Shown here in pieces: positions 1 through 61,869 of a DNA stretch of 64,000 nt (position 1 is the first letter of the stretch; every line of letters begins with the position of its first letter). Below the pieces are notes generated by a model. It worked only from the letters and a program-made list of their open reading frames with translations. It made no database searches and was not told where the DNA came from. The stretch is taken from contig JAESUZ010004534.1 of assembly GCA_017311185.1 (NCBI GenBank), forward strand, positions 1,302,001 to 1,366,000, read 5' to 3'. This stretch comes from Proteles cristata cristata (lineage: Eukaryota > Chordata > Mammalia > Carnivora > Hyaenidae). The position numbers were made by a program, and so were the translations under genes.

Positions 1-58
1 CTTCCCCAACTTGTGCTCTGTGTCTCAAAAATAAATGAAAAGCATTAAAATATATTTT
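1..58 (+). mobile_element. CAN-SINE tail, cut by the window edge
   Basis: CTTGTGCTCTGTGTCTCAAA and the A-rich end are the 3' end of a SINE whose head lies left of the window. Confidence 0.75.
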
Positions 59-66
59 TTACCAAA

Positions 67-98
67 ATTTATTTATTTATTTATGTATTTATTTATCA
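67..98. repeat. TTTA-rich simple repeat
   Basis: An imperfect run of ATTT units. Confidence 0.85.
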
Positions 99-449
99 CA
101 GAGCAGTAAAAGGTATCAGTGATTATACTACAGTTCTACCAGCTCTTTCAAAAATGTATAAAGTGAGCAAATCCTAGTGAAGACAGTCACTTTCACTGCG
201 GTCCAAGATCATAAGATCTTGACACAAGAAACAGCCGTTTTCATACCTTAAAAATGGCACGCCAATGAGGGGAAAGAATGGAGCAAAAAGAAAAGAGCCT
301 CCATCAATACCAAAAATAGGCCCCAGCCAAAGCTATCTTTTAAAAGAAAAAAAAAATCACTAACAACCCAGTCTAGTTTCAATCCATCTTCAAAGCAGTT
401 TGGAACATTTACTAAATATGGAATTTATAACATTTGTTACAAACTATAC

Positions 450-575
450 TCTCACTTACTAGTTATGTGACACTGGGCAAAGCTTTTACTTCTGAGGTGA
501 TGGTCTCTTCTTAAAACCAAGGATCATGATAATACAACACAGCCTGTCGGGAAGATTAAGTAAGAATGGGGCCAG
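450..575 (+). repeat. MIR relic
   Basis: ACTAGTTATGTGACACTGGGC followed by AAGGATCATGATAATAC resembles the MIR core. It is weak. Confidence 0.5.
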
Positions 576-1509
576 TGTATCTGTAGGGTGATATCCCATA
601 CCTATTTTTAAAAGCCTGGGGCAAGGCAAGAAATATTCTATGCCACTTCTTTTCTCATAAACAAAATCCTTTGGCAAATAAGACAAATCTATACATGACA
701 AATCTATAGCAAAATTCTCACATACACACATACACACTCACACACACTCACTCCAGAAGTCTGTAAATACAATTGCCGTGGTAGTTTCTAGGGATTTAAA
801 CGAGGGGCTGGGGTCAGAGGTTCACAGATGGAAAAAACCTTCTTTCCTAACATTTACATGGGACTTAAATTAGGAATTTACATTCTCAAAAAAGTTAACA
901 TAATAAAGTCAAAGATCTATGTCCAAAATGGAAATTCTACTGTTAAAAAAACATATATAGTTAAAACTAGATATTTACAAAATACATTGCAGTAACATTT
1001 CTCAACTTTCTTAAGCCATGATATAAATTTCAACAGTCATGCACAAAACATTCAGTGAGTTACCCAGATCACAGCCTACATAGAGATAAAATCAGAGCTA
1101 TGTACAATTCTGGACTTACAAGGTTTAAGCCTTTCCTTTTTCCTCCTACTTAAAAAAAAAAAGTTGTTTCCTTTCACTGGACACCTTTTAACAGGATAAG
1201 GAATATAAGTGTTCAAAAACAGTGATGAAATGTTATTTATATAAAGAACTTAGCAAAGAGTCCGGCATTGCCAGGCAAATCTCCTTAATCTTTATAATTG
1301 TTAATAATCAGTAGAGGAGAGAGCTATTATAGAGTATTTAGCATGATATAGTTGAAGCTAGTACTTCTGGGAAAATCAGTCTGATAGTTTTCATCTCTAT
1401 TTTGTGAGTTTACATTTTTTTCCCTATTGGGATTAATAGTTTGGTAGATGTATACCTGTGCATAATAATGTAGTTTACCAACTATGACCCATGATTCCAA
1501 CATTCTTGC

Positions 1510-1640
1510 AACCACTGAAGCTGGATATTATGAACTCTGTATAATGAAAGGAAAACAATGACTCAGGTATAGTAATCTGCCCATATTCACACTATGCTAG
1601 TAGTAACAGAGTCAGGACTTGATATATGTTGGCTTTCAGG
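1510..1640 (-). repeat. MIR relic
   Basis: TAATCTGCCCATATTCACAC and AACAGAGTCAGGACTTGA match the MIR core in reverse. Confidence 0.5.
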
Positions 1641-3349
1641 TACAAAGTACTTAAAATAAAAACCACTGTGCCCTAGTTGGCTAAGCTGGAAAGAGTGAGA
1701 GCATTCAAAGAGAAGCCAAACAGTGAATACCAAATAACTGTGGTCAACTTAGTCAAAGCCCAGAGAAATCTTTCCCCCGAGTTTACAGTGATACAGGTAA
1801 CACATGGTCAGACTGTAGGAAAATGACTGTTGTACAGCTAGAAACTTGGAAGACAGCATTTTGCTGGGTCTGTCCTTTGTCTTCACTTGTGAGACTGTAA
1901 TCCATGGTGTATGACTGGAGTTAAGAAGTGTGTTAAGTGCTTTGTAACTAATAATAAAATTCTGAAGTTAGCAAGTTAGCCGAGTTTCTTTTAACAGTAC
2001 TTTTGTTCTTAAAATAGTAAATAAAAGTGATTCATATGATACTGTACTCACTCATAATTGTAAAAAGAACATACACATTTTAAATTGTGATGAATACTAG
2101 TCAATTTCTAGCAAAAAAAAAAAAAGCCTACAATACTTTACATTCCCAAGAACAAGACAATCTTCCTATACACTTGCCTACACGGAGTATTACTGCTAGT
2201 TTTTAAATTGTTGGTAATTCCAATGGATAGAAAAATGACAGCTCATCACTGTTTTTGAATAGTAATATTCCTTATCCTGTTAAAAGGTTTCCAACAAAAG
2301 GAGACAAAATAATACATTATATTTTACAAGCACATTCACAGGTATTATATTCAAATCACTTTTGACATAATGACACAACTCAGCCAAAATTTCAGACAAG
2401 AGGCTAACAAAAAAGAATAGAAATGGGAAAGTGTGGATATGCTGCACAAAACCTGGTAACGCCGGACCTTTGGCTGCTTCTATCTCATCTCCCCTCTCCA
2501 GGCACCTGTTACCATTAGCTATCTGTGTCACCTTATGCCACAACTCCATTAGGCCTCAGTTTTATCTTTAGGCCCTAGTTTTTAATCTATCAATGGGTTA
2601 AAATAGATCATTCTTAACTAGAACTCTAGGATCTTAAAAACTGTCCAAATTAAATTTATGGATTTTAAGTCAAAATTTCCTCTATAAAATTATATTCATA
2701 AATACTTCTGAATCCACAAAAGAACAAAATACATTTTACAGAAACAAAGTATAACATATTAGAACAGCGAATTAAGATACCTCCTAGGATAATTGATCCA
2801 ATGAGATTTTTGAAACATTCAAAATCCTAGTTTAGCACCTAAACATTTAAGTTTTCAGTACCATCTTTAATGCTGTTCAATTCACCTAACCAAGGTGGTA
2901 ATATCTGGAAAAGACTTGGGTCATAGAAAAATCCTTTCCCAAAACAGATTTAATCTTAAATATCACGATATGGAATGAAAAGGGAAATAAATAGAATCTT
3001 ACTTATAGCTTCACAGTCAATGCTTGTGTTTTAACAGTAAATCACTGGACTCCCTGACATAGTTAGCTGCAAATGTGAAGAGTAGAATTTTTACAAAGTC
3101 CATATAGTATATGACAAACTCACTGTCGCTGGTTAGATATAAAGGTGATTTCATAACTATTCCACTTTTATTTTTCGAATAAAGATCTGGGTTACAGAAC
3201 AAAAACTCTTCACTTTTTACAAATAATTTTCAAAATTTGATGGGTCAATTAAAATTCTACTAATTCATCACCACCCACATTTACAAAAGCAATACCTTTA
3301 TGCTGATTTCTGACAGAAGTCAACAGATTCTGGTTCATTATAAACTTAC

Positions 3350-53130
<49,781 letters not shown>

Positions 53131-53134
53131 CTAC

Positions 53135-53151
53135 AAAAAAAAAAAAAAAAA
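53135..53151. repeat. Homopolymer A17 (T17 in PCCA sense)
   Basis: Forms the polypyrimidine tract directly before the exon 2 acceptor. Confidence 0.9.
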
Positions 53152-53200
53152 CTGAAATAAATTACAGATCCTTGAATGGGCTTTAAAAATATTTTTTCAG

Positions 53201-53425
53201 TGGGGCGCCTGGGTGGCTCAGTCAGTTGGGTGGCCAACTTCGGCTCAGGTCATGATCTCGTGGTTCTTGGGTTCAAGCCCCACGTCAGGCTCTGTGCTGA
53301 CAGCCAGCTCAGACCCTGCAGCCTGTTTCAGATTCTGTGTCTCCCTCTCTCTCTGACCCTCTCCTGCTCACGCTCACTCGCTCTCTCTCTCTCTCTCTCA
53401 GAAATAAGACATTAAAAAAATAAAA
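53201..53425 (+). mobile_element. CAN-SINE 70 bp upstream of PCCA exon 2
   Basis: 17-bp duplication TAAAAATATTTTTTCAG at 53184-53200 and 53426-53442. It lies antisense to PCCA, within intron 1 close to the exon 2 acceptor. Confidence 0.95.
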
Positions 53426-53621
53426 TAAAAATATTTTTTCAGAGCAATTCTTCCAGTATGCATCTACCTAAAATATTGTATCAATATATGTAGTTCTAAG
53501 CCACAAGCCATAACTATGGAAGGTTGGGAGGTAAATCAGAACTACAGACATATCCCTTTAGCACACAAAAGGAACCAAAGGCATCAGAATGATCTCCAGA
53601 AAAGTAAGAGTCAATGGGTCA

Positions 53622-54089
53622 GTTTTTTGGTTTTTTTGGTTTTTTTTTAATTTACATCCAAGCGAGTTAGCATATAGTGCAATATGATTTCAGGACTAGA
53701 TTCCCTAATGCACCTTACCCATTTAACCCATCCCCTCCCCCCCTCCCCCCCTCCCACAACCCTCCAGCAACCCTCTGTTCTCTATATTTAGGAATCTTTT
53801 GTTTTGTCTCCGTCCCAGTTTTTATACTATTTTTGCTTCCTTTCCCTTGTGCTCATCGGTTTTGTATCTTAAATTCGTCATATGAGTGAATCAAATGATA
53901 TTTACCTTTCTCTGACTGATGGGTCGATCTTATAGAGAACTGATGGTTACCAGAGGGGCGGGGGATTCAATAGGCGATGGGTACTAAGGAGTACACTTGG
54001 GATAAGCACCAGAGGAGGCATGGACTGCACTGTATACCTGAAACTAATACCGTATGCTAACTGAAATTAAAAACTTCTTTAAAAAAGGA
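53622..54089. mobile_element. Two opposed L1 3' ends between one short duplication
   Basis: The left part (53622 to about 53921) is a felid L1 3' end in minus orientation: T-rich run, TTTACATCCAAGCGAGTTAG, C-rich tract, then CATATGAGTGAA. The right part (about 53930-54089) is another L1 3' end in plus orientation: ATAGAGAACTGATGGTTACC to GTATACCTGAAACTAATACC and an A-rich tail. The 11-bp TCAATGGGTCA flanks the pair (53611-53621 and 54090-54100). A normal 5' inversion would use two different L1 segments, but here both halves appear to come from the 3' end. Confidence 0.7.
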
Positions 54090-54751
54090 TCAATGGGTCA
54101 AATAAAATTTAAAGAAAGTTCTGATTATGCACACTGACATGGCAGCATCATAAGGTCACATACCGCACAGAACTTTATAAAACATAAAACAAGAGTCTTG
54201 GCCATCAAGGAGCTTCCATTTTAACAAGGACCAGAAAGTAATCAAACAGAATTTATTTACTGATACCTTGAACAGGATTTCTTATTTTACTTTTCTGGTA
54301 CAGTGAAAAAAGTAGAGGCATAGTGAAAAAGAAATACTAATAATCAAGTTCACTTCTAATTCATTATTATAATGAATTTCCATTATGTGGAAAAAATGTT
54401 CTCTTAAGGCTTTAAAACATTAAAAATCATCACTAATAAAACGTATATTTGATGTTTAAAAAAACAATTTACCCAGTAGTGACTGATAAACCTAGTCCAA
54501 AAAAAAAAACAGGTGGGGTGAGTGAAAGGCAAATGATACTACCCCTTAGAACTTTCTATAAGGACAACACTAATAAGAGGCAAATGTTTTTATACCAACA
54601 TTCTTAAATAAACTCAAAGATTTCATTTTTTTAAAGCACCAAGCCCTAAATTAAAAAATGTAATCTTTATACAAAAGTGAAGGTGATAGAGAAAAAAGAC
54701 ACACTTTATAAAACGAAGCCCACACTACCAAGTAAAAGACTTGTAAATCAG

Positions 54752-54946
54752 GACACCTGAGTGGCTCAGTCCCTTAAGTATCCAACAATTGATTCTGACT
54801 CAGGTCATGATCTCAGGATTTTGGGATCGAGCCCCGCAATGGCTCTGAGCTGAGCATGGAGCCTGCTTAGGATTCTCCCTCTCTCCCTCTGCTCCCTCCC
54901 TCACTTGTGCACATACTCGTGCTCTCTCGCTCTCAAATTAAAAAAA
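54752..54946 (+). mobile_element. CAN-SINE
   Basis: AAGTAAAAGACT flanks it. Confidence 0.88.
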
Positions 54947-55069
54947 AGTAAAAGACTAGTGAAGTCAATGGTTAGAAACTAGGAAAACACACTTCATACC
55001 GTGTGCCTTTTAAAGACCAAAACTCACTCAAATACATTCAGATATCCCTGTAAATTCAAGAGTATTAGG

Positions 55070-55180
55070 CCAAATTTTAATGAGAGAACAGAGTCTCAAG
55101 AATTTTAATTTGTCCAAAGTCATTAGGCTAGGCTGCAATGGTTGCAAAATTTAAGCACAGATCTATTCAAAGCATTCTGG
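55070..55180 (-). repeat. MIR relic
   Basis: TTTGTCCAAAGTCATTAGGC and TAAGCACAGATCTATTC match the reversed MIR core. Confidence 0.5.
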
Positions 55181-56469
55181 AGTTTATTTTGAGATAATAA
55201 AAAATAATGGCACCTCCCACATGAACACCAATATCTATGCAAATATACAATTTAAAAAGGGAAAAAAAAACCGACAACAATTTACCAGGCGGGTCTCACC
55301 ACTCTATGCATTCAAATAAAAATACAGTCTTCCGCTGCCTTCAGCAGAACAGCTATTTAGCAATTTCAGTCCCACATCAGACTTAATAAGATAAAGGTAA
55401 TACTACTTCCCCCTGAAAATCAGGGCTTGTGTTTATAGCCTCAGCCCATGCAGAAAACAAACTAAGAAAACAAATTCCAAGAATAAAGAAAAACAAAAGC
55501 TCCCTGGAACTTTCTCATTCTGCTGCAAGGTAGCACAGGATATTTACACAAAACATACCAGCTTCCTATGCATTTTATATAATGTAACAACAAAACACTT
55601 GACATTTTTACAAATTCTCCCTAATACCATAAGGCACATAATGGTCTGTTGTTGCATGAACAGGTCAACATAATCCTTTTACCAAAAAAAAAAAATCATA
55701 CATGTCTTTAATCACTAACAAATAAAGGCTATAACTGATTCCTGATGACAAATGTGCATCTTACAGACACAAAACACAACTTGGGATGGACATTTTAGGT
55801 ATTCTAATTAGCTTTGGAGAGTGAGAATGATAGCGACGTTTAGCTCTGGGGGAGGGAACGCTTTAAAAAGCACCCTACCACCCAGCAAAGAACTATGGGA
55901 GAGAAAAATCAAGAAACCTGCATCATAAGCCTAACTCTAGGACTTGAGCAACCATCTGCTAAGAAATGAAAGTCTGGATGACTTTACTTTAAGGTCCCTT
56001 ACAAACCTAAACCACAGTTATCAAAAAAACAAAAGCTTATTTAGTACAGAGGTATCTAACACGTACAAGCCTCTCATGATCATGGGAGGATACACAGTCG
56101 ATCCAAAGTCAACACGGACACCACCAAGGTGGTGACCAGAGCTCACTGCAGAACTACTCTCAGAGTAACTAACCAACATGCAGAGCCACTTGGTGGAAAC
56201 AGAGTTAATTTCACAGATTTTAATAAATATGAATTTTGCACTAAGTTTCTAGGCTACTTCTGGGAATAAAAACCTCAGGATTCTATTAGATGAGCCTATG
56301 AAGAATAAGCTAAATTTGCCCCAAAAGGACAGTTTCTACCCCCAAACCATTTGAAAATTTCAAGTGGCCAGGCTCTGACCACTGTTTGGGGCCGCTGACT
56401 CAATTATATATATTTACTCTCACTGAAGTTATCAGTTACCTAAAACTAGAATAAAAAATTTCTACGACA

Positions 56470-56668
56470 GGGGCTCCTAGGTGGCTCAGTCGGTTAAGCG
56501 ACTGACTTTGGCTCAGGTCATGATCTCATGATCCATAGTTTGCGCCCCGCATCAGGCTCTGTGCTGTCAACACAGAACCCACTTCAGATCCTCTATCCCC
56601 CCTCTCTCTGCACCCCCTCCACCTGCGCGAGCACACGCACTCTCAAAAATAAACATTTAAAAAAGAAA
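56470..56668 (+). mobile_element. CAN-SINE
   Basis: GGGGCTCCTAGGTGGCTCAG head; CT-rich part and A tail present. Confidence 0.87.
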
Positions 56669-57120
56669 GCCTAGGCTTAAAAAAAAAAGTCTATGCCACA
56701 TAGTTCTCAAAATTAAATCCACTCTATTATAAGTGGAAAATGTAAAAACTGTAGCACTATACTTAATTGAGCCCAGTGGTATTGTGGAATCTTTTTATTA
56801 CTATTTAAAATACTTGATTCTGAAAACCTAAGACTGTATTTTACCACCAGTATTAAAAAAGAAAAAAGCATACAGCTTGTACACACGTGAGTTTGTGATA
56901 ATGTGGCCCAAAATTTTAGAAAACAGGGATTCCCCTGGTTAGCCAAGTAACTGGAAGTACAACTGGTCCAAGCAGAACAAGAAGAGCAGAACAAGGGTCT
57001 GAACTGGTTTCTAGCTGGCCTTCCTCTGTTCCTGTTCACTCCTGGCAGACCTTGTGGAAGATCAAAGTTGCAAAGAATACAGGTCAAAAATCAGATAATT
57101 TTTGTAGAGATACAGACAAA

Positions 57121-57243
57121 ATTTCTTTTTATTTTATCTGTTTCTTTTGTTTTCTAGTAATCTCCATGCCCAACATGGCCTGGAACTCATGATCTCAAGA
57201 TTAGGAGTCACAGGCTCCACCAACTGAACCAGCAAGGAGCCCC
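57121..57243 (-). mobile_element. Short CAN-SINE (SINEC_a-like)
   Basis: CCATGCCCAACATGGCC and CAACTGAACCAGCAAGGAGCC, in reverse. Confidence 0.7.
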
Positions 57244-57245
57244 TA

Positions 57246-57427
57246 AATTCTTTATTTTTTACAGAGAGAGAGAAAGAGAACGACGAACAAGGGAGCATGA
57301 AGGGGGTCAGAGGACAAGAGAGAAGAGGCTCCAAACCCAGTGCAGAGCCCGACATGGGGTCTGTCTCACAACCGTGAGCCAAAAATCAAGAGTCGGATGC
57401 TTAACCACTGAGCCACCCAGGCACTCC
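57246..57427 (-). mobile_element. CAN-SINE
   Basis: Minus-strand copy ending GAGCCACCCAGGCACTCC, adjacent to a short one. Confidence 0.85.
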
Positions 57428-57564
57428 TAAAATTTTTTTTAAATAGAGAATAGTTAGTAGAAATCTGTTAATTTGCACCTCTATACAGAATTTTAACTTC
57501 TTACTTTTAGTAAGCATATAACTGGCTACAAGCCCCATCCAAATTCTTTTAAAGTGTTTCCTAA

Positions 57565-57736
57565 GGGGCGCCCGGGTGGCTCAGTGGGTTAAGCATCTGA
57601 CTTTGGCTCAGGTCATGATTTCACAGTTCGTGGGTTTGAGCCCTGCGTCGGGCTCTGGGCTGACAGCTAGCTCAGAGCCTGGAGCTTGCTTCAGATTCTT
57701 TGTCTCCCTCTCTCTGACTCTCCCCTGCTCACGCTG

Positions 57737-57774
<38 letters not shown>

Positions 57775-57808
57775 AAATAAAACATTTTTAAAATTTTTAA
57801 TTAAAAAT
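57565..57808 (+). mobile_element. CAN-SINE with long TC run
   Basis: 14-bp duplication AAAGTG(T/C)TTCCTAA at 57551-57564 and 57809-57822; about 17 TC units near 57738-57772. Confidence 0.94.
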
Positions 57809-57989
57809 AAAGTGCTTCCTAAACCCAGAAGCTCTAGGAAAAAACCTGAATCAACTCCAATTATAAAGCCAAGAAGAGAAAGGTCAGCATACACAAAATG
57901 ACTTCCCAATAACCTCTTACCATTGGTTCTCTTCTACAAGATAAAGATTTCCTGTATTTTCTACACATGGAGAAGAAACACCTGCTAAC

Positions 57990-58190
57990 TGTGTGGCACA
58001 TGACAAGTAGCAGAAGTTTCAGGGTCCCAAGACCTGGGTCAGCTCTTAGGTCCACTGCTTCGTAGTCATGTACCACTGAGCAAATCATCTCTCCAGGCCC
58101 CAGTTTCCTTCTAGTAAAATGTAGAGATACCTCCTGGCTTTCCTACAGTTGTTGAAAGGATCACATGAACGTTTACAGACTGTAAAGGAC
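57990..58190 (+). repeat. MIR relic
   Basis: CTGAGCAAATCATCTCTCCAG, CCCCAGTTTCCTTCTAG and TTGTTGAAAGGATCACATGA follow the MIR consensus. Confidence 0.78.
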
Positions 58191-59459
58191 CAACAAAATG
58201 TAAGAGATTACTAATTAAATATAATTATACAACTGTCCCCTTCTTAATATTATACCAGACTCTTTGGGAGTTACCATTAGGGTAATAATAATAAGGGGCT
58301 CTGGTACAGACTGAGATTTGCATGTTCTAGAAAGCATACTATAACTGTTAACCAACAAAAAAAAAAAAAAAGGAGGGGGTGGGGTGAGGAACAAAGATTA
58401 CAGCTCTTCAACAAACACCATACAAACTTTCCAACCACTGCAAACAGGGAAATCAGTTTTTCTAACACAGCACCTACTTTTACATTATGGACATGACCTC
58501 ATGTGGCAGCGGGAAACTGGTAAAGCCAATAGCAGTTATCTCAAAAAAAAAAAAAGCAACAATGTAAATACTAGTTTAAAACCAAACGCTAGTGCAAAAA
58601 TCAAAGCTACCATTATTCTTAACACATCCACAGCGGCACTCAAATAAGTAATACTAAAATCTGTTAACAGGCTCATTCATGATCAGGATGCATTCTACTT
58701 CAAAGTAGCAGCTATCCTCAAGGCTGGGGATTAACGGACCCATAAAGTGATCTTACCAAGGTAAAAGTCAACATTAGCTAATGTTTCAGCTTCAAAATTT
58801 CCTAGAAGAGTTCCTCTCTGCGTTTCACGACAAGGAGCTGGGCAGCCTCGGCTGAGTATTTACTGCAGCACTGTACCAGCCCTAGAGCAACCTGGGAACG
58901 ACCTCCAAAAACACTAAAGTCAGGCTTTTTCATTTAAGCACAGCTTTTTCTTTAAAACAGACATAGACTATTTAGTTGCTGGGACCTCACTAGCCAGCAC
59001 AATCTTCCACGGCCTCACAAGACCTCCTGTCAAAAGCAAGGCTGAATACCTGGTATTTGAGAGATGATCAAATCTCAAGGTTCTCTGGCTCTGCCTCCAC
59101 AGTAAGTTAGAACACCAGGAAACTGCATACATCAACTCTAAACTTTCCTCATCCTACCCAGCTCCTGGCCCAGGCCATTCTTCCCACCCCACCTGTAGCG
59201 GATGTTGTTGGGGCCCATCCAGAGCCTCAACAGCAGGCAGTACAGCTTCCCCAGCTGCTGTGTTGGCCACTCACAGCTCACACGTGCTCCCTGTTCTGAC
59301 CCACTTACCTTAACCAGACAGGAGTTCTCCATCAAGGCAGGGAGCTGCCGCTCTCTCGGCCCACAGCCAATGACTGACTAACAAGGGTGTACAAAAGGCT
59401 ATCCCCACTCATCTCAAGATGCGACCAATTCAGTAGTGGACTCTGGTTTCTAAGAACTG

Positions 59460-59750
59460 GCTATCCAATATAGCAGCTACTAGCCACATACTGAGCACAT
59501 GAAATGCACCAGTCCAAATTCTGATGTGTTCCAAGTATAAAATATATACCAGATGTGAAGACTTAATACCAAGACAATACAAAAGACTTCAATAAGTTTT
59601 TACATTTATATGTTGAAATAATATTTTGAATATATTGGGTTAAATAAAATACAATACTATTAATTTCACCTTGTTTAATTTTTTTAATCTGAGTCCTAGA
59701 ATACTTTACAGTTGCAGCTCCTATAACATTTCTATTAGACAGGGCTAATT
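59460..59750 (+). mobile_element. MER-class DNA transposon relic, second copy
   Basis: GCAGCTACTAGCCACATACT, AAGTATAAAATATATACCAG, ATATTGGGTTAAATAAAATA and TTTCTATTAGACAGGGCTAA match the same consensus as 52128-52390. MER5A begins directly after it. Confidence 0.62.
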
Positions 59751-59756
59751 TAGAGC

Positions 59757-59944
59757 AGGGCTTCTCGAACATTCCTGCACATCAGCATCACCTGGAGGGC
59801 TTGTGAAACCATTGGTGGGCTCCATCCCCAGCTTCTAATTGGCCAGTCTGGGGTGCAACTGAAAAATTTGCATTTCTAACAAGGACTCAAGTTACACTAC
59901 TTCTGCTGCAGACTGAGGCCCCACATTGAGAATCACTGCTTCAG
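59757..59944 (+). mobile_element. MER5A hAT relic
   Basis: GCAGGGCTTCTCGAACATTC, ATCAGCATCACCTGGAGGGC, AATTTGCATTTCTAAC and TTGAGAATCACTG are MER5A landmarks. A SINE is inserted at its right end, duplicating AATCACTGCTTCAG. Confidence 0.82.
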
Positions 59945-60166
59945 GGGAGCCTGGGTGGCTCAGCCGGTTAAGCGTAGGACTTCAGCTCAGGTCATGATCT
60001 CACGGTTCGTGGGTTCAAACCCCGCATCGGACTCTGTGCTGACAGCTCAGAGCCTGGAGCCTGCTTCAGATTCTGTGTCTTCCTCTCTCTCTGACCCTCC
60101 CCTGCTCACGCTGTCTCTGTCTCTCTCTCAGAAATAAGTAAAAAAACATTAAGAAAAAAGAGAGAC
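59945..60166 (+). mobile_element. CAN-SINE in MER5A
   Basis: Perfect 14-bp duplication AATCACTGCTTCAG at 59931-59944 and 60167-60180. Confidence 0.96.
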
Positions 60167-60589
60167 AATCACTGCTTCAGAGCTCCCCTATAGGGAGAGA
60201 CCAAAACTAGTCCCCAGCTGGGTTCCCTTCCTCACTTCGCCTCCCCCCACCCCCCATCCTCTTCTGTTGACCACCAGCCTTTGCAGGCTCTGCTTCTGGG
60301 AAACGTAACCATCCCACCTCCAACAGCACTGTTTCTCCACAACTATAACCTTCACAACGGGCCAGATCAGTGGCAACCAATAAGGCTGGAAGAAAGATGA
60401 CTGCATTTTTTTGTAAAATGAGTATCAAGCTTATTTACTGGTGTGCTAGTTGCCTTTATATATTCTTTATATATTCTATGCAGCCAATGGCCTACTGCTT
60501 CCCTCTTCTCTGTGGCTACTATGGAGGCTCAACTAATTTTCCTGTCAAGATGTATAAATTTCTCCTTTATCCTTGTTACTAAGTTTGTT

Positions 60590-60715
60590 AATATGGCATA
60601 ATAAAAGCATTGACCTTAGATTTGACTTTGAATCCTGACTCTCCCACTTAATTGTTGTGTGACCTTGGGCAACTTAGTTAACCCCAGCTGTGAAAACAAG
60701 GATCATGTGAAGATG
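60590..60715 (+). repeat. MIR relic
   Basis: GAATCCTGACTCTCCCACTTA and TTGTGTGACCTTGGGCAACT are near-consensus MIR. Confidence 0.82.
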
Positions 60716-61041
60716 GTTTGATTATTAAATATGAATACAGCTTTCTTCCTCCTTTGCCATTTGCAGCAACCCTAGAATCATCAACCCTAGAAGACGGCTT
60801 TGAACTACTTCTTTCCACCATCCAGCACCCCATAAACAACAGGTAAGATCAACCATCCCTCTGTGCTTTGTAAATTCCATCAAATCATTTTCAGGGAACT
60901 GTTGTCTTCATCTTCCGTGCCAGGCTATAGCCTTCCCTAACACTAAGACACTATCCCACCCAGGCACTTAGGAAGACCGAAGAGTCATTTTTTTTCATAA
61001 ATTGCAATTTAATTCACAGACTATAAAACTTATTCTTTTAA

Positions 61042-61262
61042 TTTTTTTTTTATTTATTTCTAGGATGGAGAGAGAGAGAGAGAGAGAGACAGCGTGAGCA
61101 GGGGAGGGTCAGAGAGAGGGAGTCACAGACTCTGAAAAAGGCTCCAGGCTCTGAGCTGGCAGTCAGCACAGAGCCCGACACGGGGCTCGAACCCACAAAC
61201 CGCGAGATCATGACCTAAGCGAAAGTCGGACGCTTAACCGACTAAGCAACCCAGCCACCCCA
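61042..61262 (-). mobile_element. CAN-SINE, young subfamily, in L1M
   Basis: Perfect 17-bp duplication AAAACTTATTCTTTTAA at 61025-61041 and 61263-61279. Confidence 0.95.
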
Positions 61263-61296
61263 AAAACTTATTCTTTTAAAGTGTACAACTATGTGG

Positions 61297-61521
61297 GTTT
61301 TTTTTAATTTTTTGATGTTTTTATTTATTTTTGAGAGAGAGAGAGAGAGACAGTGTGAGCAGGGGAGGGTCAGAGAGAGAGGGAGATACAGAATCCGAAG
61401 ACAGGCTCCAGGCTCTGAGCTGTCAGCACAAAGCCCAACGCAGGGCTCGAACCCACAAATCGTGAGACCATGACCTGAGCCGAAGCTGGACGCTCAACCG
61501 ACTGAGCCACCCAGGCGCCCC
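61297..61521 (-). mobile_element. CAN-SINE in L1M
   Basis: 11-bp duplication CAACTATGTGG at 61286-61296 and 61522-61532. Confidence 0.94.
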
Positions 61522-61869
61522 CAACTATGTGGTTTTTTAGTATATTCACAAAGTTGTGGAAGCATCACCACTCTGATTCCAGAACATTTTTTCATCACCC
61601 CAAAAAGAAACCCCTTAGCTATTAGCAGTTTCTACCAGTCTGCACCCCCAGCCCTTGACACCCACCTGTCTGCTATGCATCTGCCTATTCTGGGCATTTC
61701 ATATAAATGGAATCCTACAATGCAGTGGCCTTTGGTGCCTTCCTTTCAGGGATCCTTGATTCCACTCTTCCCTTACGTTCCCTTCCAACACAACAGCAAA
61801 GACTCCTGGCTCTAGTTCCAAATCACATCCCAAGTCTTACCAGTTCCAACTCCAGCACAGCCACACTAC

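Larger units (their letters stand above)
1..3349 (-). other. PCCA: PCCA intron 6 (partial)
   Basis: This part of intron 6 downstream of exon 6 is AT-rich and mostly unique. It holds a SINE tail at the left edge, a TTTA-rich run and two weak MIR relics. I see no further exon and no recent transposon between about 580 and 3349. Confidence 0.8.
60990..61740 (-). mobile_element. Old L1M fragment with two SINE insertions
   Basis: The minus-strand signature GGAAGCATCACCACTCTGAT, ATCACCCCAAAAAGAAACCCC and TTTCATATAAATGGAATCCT marks an ancient L1ME/L1M end. Two minus-strand SINEs interrupt it, each with a clear target duplication. Confidence 0.78.

Noticed and set aside
59138..59335. Possible extra minus-strand exon (GC-richer, CTTACCTTAACC at one end)
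   Set aside because: The bases resemble a donor, but PCCA exons 1 and 2 leave no room for an extra coding exon and no homology was seen.
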